The notes beneath the pieces were generated by a model. The model did no database searches. It worked only from the letters and a program-made list of their open reading frames with translations, and was not told where the DNA came from. A stretch of 5,170 nucleotides of DNA, from contig JAEYRR010000080.1 of the NCBI GenBank assembly GCA_023435505.1, forward strand, positions 1 through 5,170. The letters run 5' to 3'. The position numbers and the translations under genes were made by a program. Shown here piece by piece: positions 1 to 5,134 of this stretch. This stretch comes from Bacillota bacterium (GTDB lineage: Bacteria > Bacillota > Clostridia > Lachnospirales > Lachnospiraceae). The number at the start of each line of letters is the position of its first letter. Within the stretch, counting starts at the first letter, position 1.

Positions 1-476
1 ATGCCGGTGCTAGTCATGTAATTGTTACTAGCTATGTCTTTAGAGATGGAAAGGTAGATTATAATAGACTGCAAGAAATGGCAAAGACTGTTGGAAAGAA
101 GAGATTGGTTTTAGATTTGAGTTGCCGTAAAAGAGAAAATGAATATTATATTGTTACAGACAGATGGCAGAAATATACCAATGAAAAACTTTGTGTGGAA
201 TTACTGGACAGGCTGTCCATATTTTGCGATGAATTTTTAATTCATGCAGTGGATGTAGAAGGTAAGGCAAGTGGAATTGATGAATCTCTTGTGAGTCTTT
301 TAGGAAATTGGTCCGGTATTCCTATTACCTATGCTGGTGGAGTAGGTTCTTACAACGATTTGGAGTTATTAAAAAAGTTGGGTAAAAATCAAGTAGATGT
401 TACTGTTGGAAGCGCTTTGGATCTGTTTGGGGGGCCTTTAGCATTTGATCAGGTATTATCTATTATTAGCAGATAA
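1..476 (+). CDS. hisA: Eukaryote-type HisA, ProFAR isomerase (5'-truncated by window edge)
   Basis: The reading frame is open from position 3 to the TAA at 474-476, so 157 C-terminal residues are visible and roughly 100 N-terminal ones lie outside the window. The product would convert ProFAR to PRFAR, the Amadori isomerisation of histidine biosynthesis, in the cytoplasm on a TIM barrel. The sequence resembles yeast His6 more than ordinary bacterial HisA: a [13 protein letters not shown] strand at the start, VLDLSCRK (Asp codon 114-116, the likely second catalytic Asp), [13 protein letters not shown] near the middle, the phosphate-binding TYAGGVGS (codons 327-350) and GSALDLFGG (408-434). These match the hisA_euk subfamily as I remember it. 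An internal ATG at 78 would remove conserved strands and is not the true start. No other his gene follows, so this is the last gene of its transcript. No frameshift is seen. The family call is firm; bacterial origin of the subfamily is not testable here. Confidence 0.9.
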   Translation, partial: AGASHVIVTSYVFRDGKVDYNRLQEMAKTVGKKRLVLDLSCRKRENEYYIVTDRWQKYTNEKLCVELLDRLSIFCDEFLIHAVDVEGKASGIDESLVSLLGNWSGIPITYAGGVGSYNDLELLKKLGKNQVDVTVGSALDLFGGPLAFDQVLSIISR

Positions 477-582
477 CAATTGTGGTAAAAATAGTTAAGA
501 ATAAATTAGGAAGTTTACACGTAATCACAACTCATAAAGATTGTTACAAAATTAGAACTATTAAATATTAATGAAATTACTT

Positions 583-623
583 AAAAAGTATGGTGAAAAT
601 ATGTTAAAATACCATACTTTTTT
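583..623 (+). terminator. Hairpin terminator downstream of hisA
   Basis: A perfect 12-bp inverted repeat, AAAAAGTATGGT (583-594) and ACCATACTTTTT (611-622), encloses a 16-base loop and runs into a T tract at 618-623. The arm nearest the stop codon is A-rich, so the T tract is itself paired and the structure could work in either direction. The GC content of the stem is low, which makes it a moderate rather than strong terminator. It lies about 105 bases after the hisA stop. Confidence 0.65.
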
Positions 624-676
624 ATATGCTTTAAAGAGGTGTATATAAATGTGCTTAAAAATAACCATAAAAAGGG

Positions 677-704
677 TTGCTTTTTTAAAAACGTATGATA
701 TAAT
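677..704 (+). promoter_or_regulatory. Sigma-A promoter (extended -10) for the cell-wall hydrolase
   Basis: The -35 is TTGCTT (677-682), the spacer is 16 bases, and the -10 is a perfect TATAAT (699-704) preceded by TGA (696-698), giving an extended -10. The predicted start of transcription is near 711, leaving an untranslated leader of about 120 bases before the hydrolase ATG. No competing gene lies between. Confidence 0.7.
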
Positions 705-743
705 TATTTCATAATTGTTAACAAGTTGTTACTTAAATTAATG

Positions 744-811
744 AATTGTTTTGTTTCTAGAACAGTTTTGTAATACAAATGAAATGAAAACGGAAATAGA
801 ATGAAACAATT
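744..811 (+). other. Foldable 5' leader of the hydrolase mRNA
   Basis: Bases 744-756 can pair with 799-811 over 13 consecutive positions, including three G-U pairs; the outer eight pairs (AATTGTTT with AAACAATT) are Watson-Crick. Inside the 42-base loop a second small hairpin forms from TTTGT (767-771) and ACAAA (775-779). The structure ends six bases before the Shine-Dalgarno (817-823). It matches no riboswitch family I recognise. AT-rich DNA makes chance pairing plausible, so this is tentative. Confidence 0.3.
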
Positions 812-829
812 ATAAGTAAGGAGACAATA

Positions 830-1345
830 ATGAAATCATTTATTAGAAAGATTGCAATATGTTTATTGGTATTTGTAATTGCAATTACAAGTAGCCAAGT
901 TGATGTATCAGCAGCTTCAAAGGCAAAGTACACAAAAGCAGAATTACAATACTTAACTGCTATTATATATTGTGAAGCAGGCAATCAACCTCAAAAAGGA
1001 AAGATTGCTGTGGCTAATGTAGTACTCAACAGAGTAAAGAATAAGAGATATCCTAATACCGTGAAAGGTGTTATTTATCAGAAATATCAGTTCTCCCCAA
1101 CGAGAACAAAGAATAGGAAGTACAGAGGACTTACTAATTATCAAGTAGCTTTGAATAAGTACTCCGGAAAGATTAAGATGTCATCAAGTGAGAAGAAACA
1201 GATGGCTTCCTGTAAGAAGGCTGCATTGGCAGCATTGACTGGAACTAAAGTTTTAAGTAGCAAATACTTATCTTTTACTGCTAAGAGAGCAGTACAAAGA
1301 AAACGGGTGAAAGCAGTGTACATCGGTGATCATGGCTTTTATTAA
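830..1345 (+). CDS. Secreted SleB-like cell-wall hydrolase (Hydrolase_2 family)
   Basis: This 171-residue protein begins with a signal peptide: basic residues in MKSFIRK, a hydrophobic core at about 8-20, and a VSA|A signal peptidase site after Ala28. The mature part of about 143 residues is a bare Hydrolase_2 (SleB/CwlJ-type) catalytic domain. It has IIYCEAGNQ (44-52) with Glu49 at the position of the catalytic glutamate, GKIAVANVVLNRV (57-69), YPNTVKGVIYQ (74-84), QFSP (87-90) and a terminal IGDHGFY. Family members cleave peptidoglycan, and SleB is a lytic transglycosylase of the spore cortex. Here the peptidoglycan-binding N-terminal domain of SleB is absent and the chain is very basic, which could help it bind wall polymers. 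The start is supported by TAAGGAG at 817-823, six bases before the ATG. The gene is monocistronic, between its own promoter and terminator. A role in germination versus vegetative wall turnover cannot be decided from sequence. Confidence 0.88.
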   Translation: MKSFIRKIAICLLVFVIAITSSQVDVSAASKAKYTKAELQYLTAIIYCEAGNQPQKGKIAVANVVLNRVKNKRYPNTVKGVIYQKYQFSPTRTKNRKYRGLTNYQVALNKYSGKIKMSSSEKKQMASCKKAALAALTGTKVLSSKYLSFTAKRAVQRKRVKAVYIGDHGFY

Positions 1346-1385
1346 AGATATGACCCCTATAAATTAAATTCATAGTGATAAAGAA

Positions 1386-1420
1386 AGAGGACTTATTCGT
1401 TGGAATAAGTCCTTTATAAT
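1386..1420 (+). terminator. Terminator after the cell-wall hydrolase
   Basis: AGGACTTATTC (1388-1398) and GAATAAGTCCT (1403-1413) form a perfect 11-bp stem with a four-base GTTG loop. Two more pairs (one G-U) extend it to 1386/1415. The T run after it is short (1413-1415, then ATAATT), so termination may be incomplete and some transcripts could continue into glnS. Confidence 0.75.
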
Positions 1421-1449
1421 TGTGAATAATTGTGGTAATATTGTATTTA
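1415..1449 (+). promoter_or_regulatory. Probable promoter region for the glnS operon
   Basis: Two overlapping candidates exist. One is a perfect TATAAT at 1415-1420 with a poor -35 (TTATTC, 1393-1398) buried in the preceding hairpin. The other is TTGTGA (1420-1425), an 18-base spacer and TATTTA (1444-1449). Either would start transcription before the glnS ATG at 1499. The second would place the start near 1456, only a few bases before the upstream ATG at 1463. ATAATTGTG is repeated at 1416-1424 and 1426-1434 within this stretch. The leader is too short for a T-box. Confidence 0.35.
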
Positions 1450-1482
1450 TGAATTCGTCGTAATGAAAAAAGGAAAAAACTT

Positions 1483-1489
1483 GAAAGGA
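1483..1489 (+). promoter_or_regulatory. Ribosome binding site that decides the glnS start
   Basis: GAAAGGA lies nine bases before the ATG at 1499. The longer in-frame ATG at 1463 has no purine-rich site before it (its upstream sequence is GAATTCGTCGTA). This supports translation from 1499. Confidence 0.7.
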
Positions 1490-1498
1490 ACAAATCAT

Positions 1499-3166
1499 AT
1501 GGATGAAATGAATGGCTCAAAGAATTTTATAGAGCAGATAATTGAAAATGATATTAAGGAAGGGAATTGTAAGGAAGTAGTAACAAGATTCCCACCGGAG
1601 CCTAATGGTTACCTTCATATTGGACATGCTAAATCTATAATTTTAAACAGTGGCTTAGCTAAAAAATATAATGGAAGATTTAATCTCCGTTTTGATGATA
1701 CAAATCCTACAAAAGAAAAAACTGAATTTGTGCATTCAATCAAAGAAGATGTATTATGGCTAGGTGCTGATTTTGAAGACCGCTTGTTTTTTGCTTCTGA
1801 CTACTTTGATCAGATGTATGAAGCTGCCATTAAACTGATAAAAAAAGGATTGGCTTATGTATGTGATTTAAGTGCAGAAGAGATACGTGAGTATCGTGGT
1901 ACCTTGACAGAACCTGGTAAAGACAGCCCATACCGTAATCGTTCAGTTGAAGAGAACCTTGATTTATTTGAACGAATGAAAAATGGTGAGTTTAAAGATG
2001 GAGAAAAAGTTCTACGTGCCAAGATAGATATGGCCAGTGGTAATATTAATATGCGTGATCCAATTCTGTATCGTATTGCCAGAATGACTCATCATAATAC
2101 GGGAGACAAATGGTGCATTTATCCAATGTATGATTTTGCACATCCTATTGAGGATGCCATTGAGGGAGTAAGCCACTCTATCTGTACACTGGAGTTTGAA
2201 GATCATAGACCACTTTATGACTGGGTGGTAAGAGAGCTCGAGTACGAGAATCCACCTAAACAGATTGAATTTGCTAAGATGTATCTTACCAATGTGGTTA
2301 CTGGTAAACGATATATAAAACGCTTAGTAGAAGAAGGCATTGTTGATGGTTGGGATGATCCTAGACTTGTTACAATTGCTGCTCTTAGACGACGTGGATA
2401 CACTCCTGAATCAATTCGTATGTTTATGGAGTTAAGCGGAGTATCAAAAGCGCAGAGCTCTTCTGATTCTGCCATGCTTGAATATTGCATCAGAGAAGAC
2501 TTAAAATTGAAGAAATCCAGAATGATGGCTGTCCTTGATCCAATTAAGCTTGTTATTACAAACTATCCTGATGACCAGGTAGAATATCTGGATGTAGCAA
2601 ACAATCAGGAAAACGAAGACCTAGGTGTAAGAAAAGTTCCATTTAGCAAAGAACTATATATAGACAGAGAAGATTTTATGATAGAACCACCAAAGAAGTA
2701 TTTCCGTTTGTATCCGGGCAATGAAGTACGTCTTATGCATGCTTATTTTGTAACTTGCACTGACTATGTTACAGATGAGAATGGTAAGGTTTTGGAAGTT
2801 CATTGTACCTATGACCCTGCAACTAAGAGCGGAAGTGGATTCAATGAACGTAAGGTAAAGGGTACAATTCACTGGGTATCTGCCAAGCATGCAGTTGAAG
2901 CTGAGGTTCGTCTATACGAGAATTTGGTAGATGAAGAAAAAGGGGTATACAATGAGGATGGATCTGTTAATGTAAATCCTAACTCTCTCACAGTGTTGAC
3001 TAACTGCTATGTAGAACCTGCACTTGCTGATGCAAAAGCGTATGATAGCTTCCAATTCTTAAGACATGGATACTTTTGCGTGGATTTTAAAGATTCTTCT
3101 AAGGAGCATTTGGTATTTAACAGAATAGTATCTCAGAAGAGTTCTTATAAGCCAGGTAATCAATAG
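1499..3166 (+). CDS. glnS: Glutaminyl-tRNA synthetase
   Basis: This is a cytoplasmic class I synthetase that charges tRNA-Gln with glutamine using ATP. From the ATG at 1499 it is 555 residues, essentially the length of E. coli GlnRS (554), and many known positions fall on the same number. These include HIGH at 40-43, FDDTNP with Asp66, Tyr211 in YPMYDFAHP, Cys229, Asp235 and Gln255. The catalytic Rossmann fold and acceptor-binding insert occupy about 1-340. The two anticodon-binding beta barrels follow, with [10 protein letters not shown] at 451-460. The oddity is the KMSKS loop: E. coli has VMSKRKL, while here residues 266-272 read VVTGKRY, so Met and Ser are replaced by Thr and Gly and only Lys270-Arg271 remain. 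An upstream in-frame ATG at 1463 would add 12 lysine-rich residues but lacks a ribosome site. The gene is followed directly by a DUF2225 gene. Many Firmicutes lack GlnRS and use the GatCAB amidotransferase route instead. Confidence 0.96.
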   Translation: MDEMNGSKNFIEQIIENDIKEGNCKEVVTRFPPEPNGYLHIGHAKSIILNSGLAKKYNGRFNLRFDDTNPTKEKTEFVHSIKEDVLWLGADFEDRLFFASDYFDQMYEAAIKLIKKGLAYVCDLSAEEIREYRGTLTEPGKDSPYRNRSVEENLDLFERMKNGEFKDGEKVLRAKIDMASGNINMRDPILYRIARMTHHNTGDKWCIYPMYDFAHPIEDAIEGVSHSICTLEFEDHRPLYDWVVRELEYENPPKQIEFAKMYLTNVVTGKRYIKRLVEEGIVDGWDDPRLVTIAALRRRGYTPESIRMFMELSGVSKAQSSSDSAMLEYCIREDLKLKKSRMMAVLDPIKLVITNYPDDQVEYLDVANNQENEDLGVRKVPFSKELYIDREDFMIEPPKKYFRLYPGNEVRLMHAYFVTCTDYVTDENGKVLEVHCTYDPATKSGSGFNERKVKGTIHWVSAKHAVEAEVRLYENLVDEEKGVYNEDGSVNVNPNSLTVLTNCYVEPALADAKAYDSFQFLRHGYFCVDFKDSSKEHLVFNRIVSQKSSYKPGNQ

Positions 3167-3171
3167 GAGGT
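3164..3171 (+). promoter_or_regulatory. Ribosome binding site overlapping the glnS stop codon
   Basis: TAGGAGGT contains the glnS TAG stop (3164-3166) and a near-perfect Shine-Dalgarno, six bases before the next ATG at 3177. A ribosome terminating on glnS covers this site, so re-initiation or translational coupling with the downstream gene is likely. Confidence 0.85.
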
Positions 3172-3176
3172 AACGT

Positions 3177-4013
3177 ATGGGGGATTTATTATCAGGTTTA
3201 GAGCAATTTGGCCTTAATAATGTTAATAAGTTAGATGTATTTGACAAGGAAAAAGAGGAAAAGCAGGATAGCCAAACAGCAAAAGCTCACATAGTGGAGG
3301 AAACAGATTATTTATTTGATAAATCCTATGTCTGTCCTGTATGTGGAGAGTCCTTTAAGAGTAAGACGGTGAAAATTGGAAAGGTGAAACTATTGTCCGC
3401 AGATTCTGATCTTCGCCCCAAATTTCAGTTTGTAGACTCCCTGAAATATGATGCAGTAGTATGTCCAAGTTGTGGCTATGCAGCATTAAATAGATTCTTT
3501 AATTATATGACTTCTATGCAGGCAAGAGCAATCAAAGAAAAGATATCGGCTAATTATAAGCATACCAAAGAAACTAGTGATCTATATACTTATGACGATG
3601 CTATATTACGGCATAAGTTAGCATTATTAAACTCCATAGTTACAAATGCCAAGAATAGTGAAAAAGGGTATACCTGTTTAAAATTGGCATGGTTATGTCG
3701 TGGTAAATGTGAGAACTTGGATGAGACTAGCCCTACTTACAAAGAAGAGAAGCTAAAGCTACTTAAGATGGAGCAAGAATATATTCAGAATGCTTATGAA
3801 GGTTTTAATAATGCTATATTAAAGGAAGGTTATCCGATGTGTGGCATGGATGAATATACGGTTATGTATCTGGTAGCAGAATTGGCAAGAAGATGTGGAA
3901 AGTTCGAGGATTCTCTCAAGATGGTATCCAAAATACTGATTTCTAGAGAGGTCAATGAACGTCTTAAGGACAAAGCCAGAAGCATTAAAGATATGATAAA
4001 GTCCGCTAAATAA
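3177..4013 (+). CDS. DUF2225 family protein with CxxC zinc-site-like pairs
   Basis: This 278-residue soluble protein has no signal peptide or membrane segment. A charged, probably flexible N-terminus (about 1-45, rich in Glu, Lys and Gln) leads to YVCPVCGESF with Cys53 and Cys56, then VVCPSCGYAA with Cys96 and Cys99. The two CxxC pairs have the spacing of a four-cysteine zinc site. The rest (about 105-278) is predicted helical, with repeated amphipathic helices such as YTCLKLAWLCRGK (165-177) and YLVAELARRCGKFEDSLKMVSKIL-type segments near 231-255, reminiscent of TPR repeats. The overall pattern matches DUF2225, a Firmicute family without an established function. It is the second gene of the glnS operon, with its ribosome site inside the glnS stop and a strong terminator after it, so the two are probably co-expressed. 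A role in translation is guilt by association only. Confidence 0.85.
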   Translation: MGDLLSGLEQFGLNNVNKLDVFDKEKEEKQDSQTAKAHIVEETDYLFDKSYVCPVCGESFKSKTVKIGKVKLLSADSDLRPKFQFVDSLKYDAVVCPSCGYAALNRFFNYMTSMQARAIKEKISANYKHTKETSDLYTYDDAILRHKLALLNSIVTNAKNSEKGYTCLKLAWLCRGKCENLDETSPTYKEEKLKLLKMEQEYIQNAYEGFNNAILKEGYPMCGMDEYTVMYLVAELARRCGKFEDSLKMVSKILISREVNERLKDKARSIKDMIKSAK

Positions 4014-4016
4014 TTG

Positions 4017-4054
4017 AATGGGTATAGGAACCATTAATCCTATACCCATTTTTT
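4017..4054 (+). terminator. Strong terminator of the glnS-DUF2225 operon
   Basis: AATGGGTATAGGA (4017-4029) and TCCTATACCCATT (4038-4050) form a perfect 13-bp stem with an eight-base loop, followed by six T residues at 4049-4054. It begins three bases after the DUF2225 stop. The convergent minus-strand gene ends at 4065, so its transcripts also read the hairpin. On that strand the following bases (CAATTA) are U-poor, so it is a weaker stop in that direction. Confidence 0.93.
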
Positions 4055-4064
4055 ATATCTAGTA

Positions 4065-4784
4065 TCAATCTTCGTCTATTGTTACGCTATTTAACTTTGC
4101 TATGGCACGTGGTAGGGCATCTTTTGAATTTTTCCATGGTTCATTCGCATTTCGATAATCGAATTTGTCAATTAACCAGGTTAGATCTTCAAGCATTCGT
4201 TTCATATTAGTAAGATAGAGCTCATTTAAATCCTGTATAAAGCGTTGGTAGATGTTTCCGGATAGCTCCATTCCTGCCACCTCATAGAGTCTTCCGTAAT
4301 GTGGTTGGCACAGGCCCTTACAAGTCTTAAATACAGTTTGAAATTCTGGCTCTGTTCGATATAGATACAGTATGGTGGCCAAGTAGCGATCAAAGATTTT
4401 ATGAATACGATCACAGACGAAGCAACTGGTATCTATTTTTTTTATGTAAGAAGTAACCGGTTTTTCCTCTTTCTTTTTCAGAAGGCCAGGCGCCTTTGGA
4501 ACATCCTTTAACATGGGGGATAAGTCTTTTATGACCTTCTCCATATGAGTGGAAAGCATAAGAGCCAGTCCAAGGCGGTTTTGATTCCCATAGAGCTGTT
4601 TTATGTGTTTCGCACAGAAACCGGATTTATTGGTCATCTCCCGGATATCGTCTTCCATATAGCTTGGGCCCATAGTATATTCGATGGCTTCTTTCTCAAG
4701 GGATTGGTACATCTTGCAGATAGGGCATTCGCAGTCGCTATTAAAGGCTTCATTTACAGGTATGGTATATAATTTTTCTTTCAT
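4065..4784 (-). CDS. DUF6062 family protein with duplicated CxxC...CxxH motif
   Basis: This 239-residue protein has no signal peptide or membrane helix. I recognise the opening (IPVNEAF, CECPICKMY, EYTMGPSYMEDDIR) as DUF6062, a Firmicute family of unknown function. Two copies of one motif are visible. The first is Cys20-x2-Cys23, 33 residues, Cys57-x2-His60, then xxxLY. The second is Cys121-x2-Cys124, 34 residues, Cys159-x2-His162, then xxxLY. A lysine-rich linker (about 100-116) separates them. Each would suit one zinc or other metal ion. The C-terminal part (about 175-210) is predicted to be one long amphipathic helix. Extra cysteines at 18 and 155 are not in matching positions. The start is supported by GAAAGGA on the minus strand (4799-4793), eight bases before the ATG. 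The gene stands alone, convergent with the glnS operon and divergent from groES. Metal binding is inferred, and no enzymatic motif is seen. Confidence 0.82.
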   Translation of the reverse strand: MKEKLYTIPVNEAFNSDCECPICKMYQSLEKEAIEYTMGPSYMEDDIREMTNKSGFCAKHIKQLYGNQNRLGLALMLSTHMEKVIKDLSPMLKDVPKAPGLLKKKEEKPVTSYIKKIDTSCFVCDRIHKIFDRYLATILYLYRTEPEFQTVFKTCKGLCQPHYGRLYEVAGMELSGNIYQRFIQDLNELYLTNMKRMLEDLTWLIDKFDYRNANEPWKNSKDALPRAIAKLNSVTIDED

Positions 4785-4864
4785 TTAAGGTATCCTTTCG
4801 TAAAAACTATGTAGTAGGAAAAGAAGACTTAACATACAATAAAACAGAGCAAGGCTTCTAATAC

Positions 4865-4893
4865 ATTGTAACAGATTAGAAAGACTTTGTCTA
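4865..4893 (-). promoter_or_regulatory. Sigma-A promoter for the DUF6062 gene
   Basis: Read on the minus strand, the -35 is TAGACA (4893-4888), the spacer is 17 bases, and the -10 is TACAAT (4870-4865), preceded by TGT as an extended -10. Both hexamers match the consensus at five of six positions. The predicted start is near 4858, about 73 bases before the ATG at 4784. Confidence 0.6.
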
Positions 4894-4921
4894 AAGCCAC
4901 GTATATTTTAGAAAATAAGAT

Positions 4922-4935
4922 ACAGAATATTCTGT
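4922..4935. repeat. 14-bp perfect palindrome, candidate operator
   Basis: ACAGAATATTCTGT reads identically on both strands. It lies about 29 bases upstream of the -35 of the DUF6062 promoter and about 100 bases upstream of the groES -35. The size and perfect dyad symmetry suit a dimeric DNA-binding protein. I do not recognise it as the site of a known regulator. Confidence 0.4.
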
Positions 4936-4949
4936 GAATTAAGAAAACA

Positions 4950-4983
4950 GAAGAAATAATGAGGAAATGGAAGAAATAATGAG
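4950..4983. repeat. 14-bp direct repeat with 20-bp period
   Basis: GAAGAAATAATGAG occurs at 4950-4963 and again at 4970-4983, separated by GAAATG. The 20-bp period equals about two helical turns, placing both copies on the same face of the DNA. The array ends about 50 bases upstream of the groES -35 element. Confidence 0.5.
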
Positions 4984-5033
4984 TATATATTAAATTACGT
5001 TCTGTTTTAAAACATTTTTCAATTTTGAATAAT

Positions 5034-5062
5034 TTGCAATATACAGGTAGATTTACTAATAT
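5034..5062 (+). promoter_or_regulatory. Sigma-A promoter of groES(L)
   Basis: The -35 is TTGCAA (5034-5039), the spacer is 17 bases, and the -10 is TAATAT (5057-5062). The predicted start is near 5069, which puts CIRCE directly in the early transcribed region, as is common for HrcA-controlled groESL operons. Confidence 0.75.
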
Positions 5063-5074
5063 ATAGAGTATCAG

Positions 5075-5101
5075 TTAGCACTCAAGTGATGAGAGTGCTA
5101 G
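5075..5101. promoter_or_regulatory. CIRCE operator (HrcA-binding site)
   Basis: TTAGCACTC (5075-5083), nine bases, GAGTGCTAG (5093-5101) is the classical 9-9-9 CIRCE element with one deviation: the last base is G where the consensus is A. HrcA binds it to repress chaperone genes until heat shock depletes active HrcA. It sits between the groES promoter and the groES ribosome site. Confidence 0.97.
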
Positions 5102-5134
5102 TAAAATGAATATGATTGTTAAGGAGGAATATAT

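Larger units (their letters stand above)
477..829. other. Intergenic region between hisA and the cell-wall hydrolase
   Basis: This 353-base AT-rich gap holds the hisA terminator hairpin (583-623), a strong extended -10 promoter (677-704), a 10-bp palindrome TTGTTAACAA at the predicted transcription start (715-724), and a foldable leader ending in the hydrolase ribosome binding site. The only open frame with an upstream purine-rich site is a 21-codon frame at 649-714. It overlaps the promoter and is not called as a gene. Confidence 0.7.
4785..5134. other. Divergent intergenic region between the DUF6062 gene and groES
   Basis: This 350-base AT-rich gap contains, from left to right, the DUF6062 ribosome site (4793-4799) and minus-strand promoter (4865-4893), a 14-bp perfect palindrome (4922-4935), a 14-bp direct repeat with 20-bp period (4950-4983), the groES promoter (5034-5062), CIRCE (5075-5101) and the groES ribosome site (5121-5128). 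Only frames of fewer than ten codons occur around 4959-4993. I see no gene or recognisable structured RNA. Confidence 0.75.

Noticed and set aside
78..476. hisA starting at the internal ATG at 78
   Set aside because: The same frame is open and conserved upstream to the window edge, so 78 is an internal methionine of a truncated gene.
657..685. A second terminator-like hairpin (AACC/GGTT with flanking A and T runs)
   Set aside because: The stem has only four GC-containing pairs and an internal mismatch, and it overlaps the -35 of the hydrolase promoter.
649..714. A 21-codon frame starting ATG TGC TTA, preceded by AAAGAGG
   Set aside because: It overlaps the strong promoter at 677-704, has no recognisable product and an AT-driven composition. 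Its purine-rich upstream sequence is common by chance here.
478..1438. AATTGTGGTAA shared by 478-488 and 1428-1438
   Set aside because: An 11-bp match in AT-rich DNA, one copy just after a stop codon and one near a promoter. No common context, so treated as coincidence.
1346..1498. Possible T-box riboswitch ahead of glnS
   Set aside because: The region after the upstream terminator is only about 80 bases, without a T-box sequence, specifier loop or antiterminator. The hairpin at 1388-1413 is best explained as the hydrolase terminator.
4545..4772. Plus-strand open frame opposite the DUF6062 gene
   Set aside because: It is a shadow of a well-supported minus-strand gene and has no ribosome site or family resemblance.
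4856..4881. Inverted repeat TTCTAAT/ATTAGAA
   Set aside because: Seven AT-rich pairs with a 12-base loop, overlapping the DUF6062 promoter. Too weak to call as an operator or terminator.
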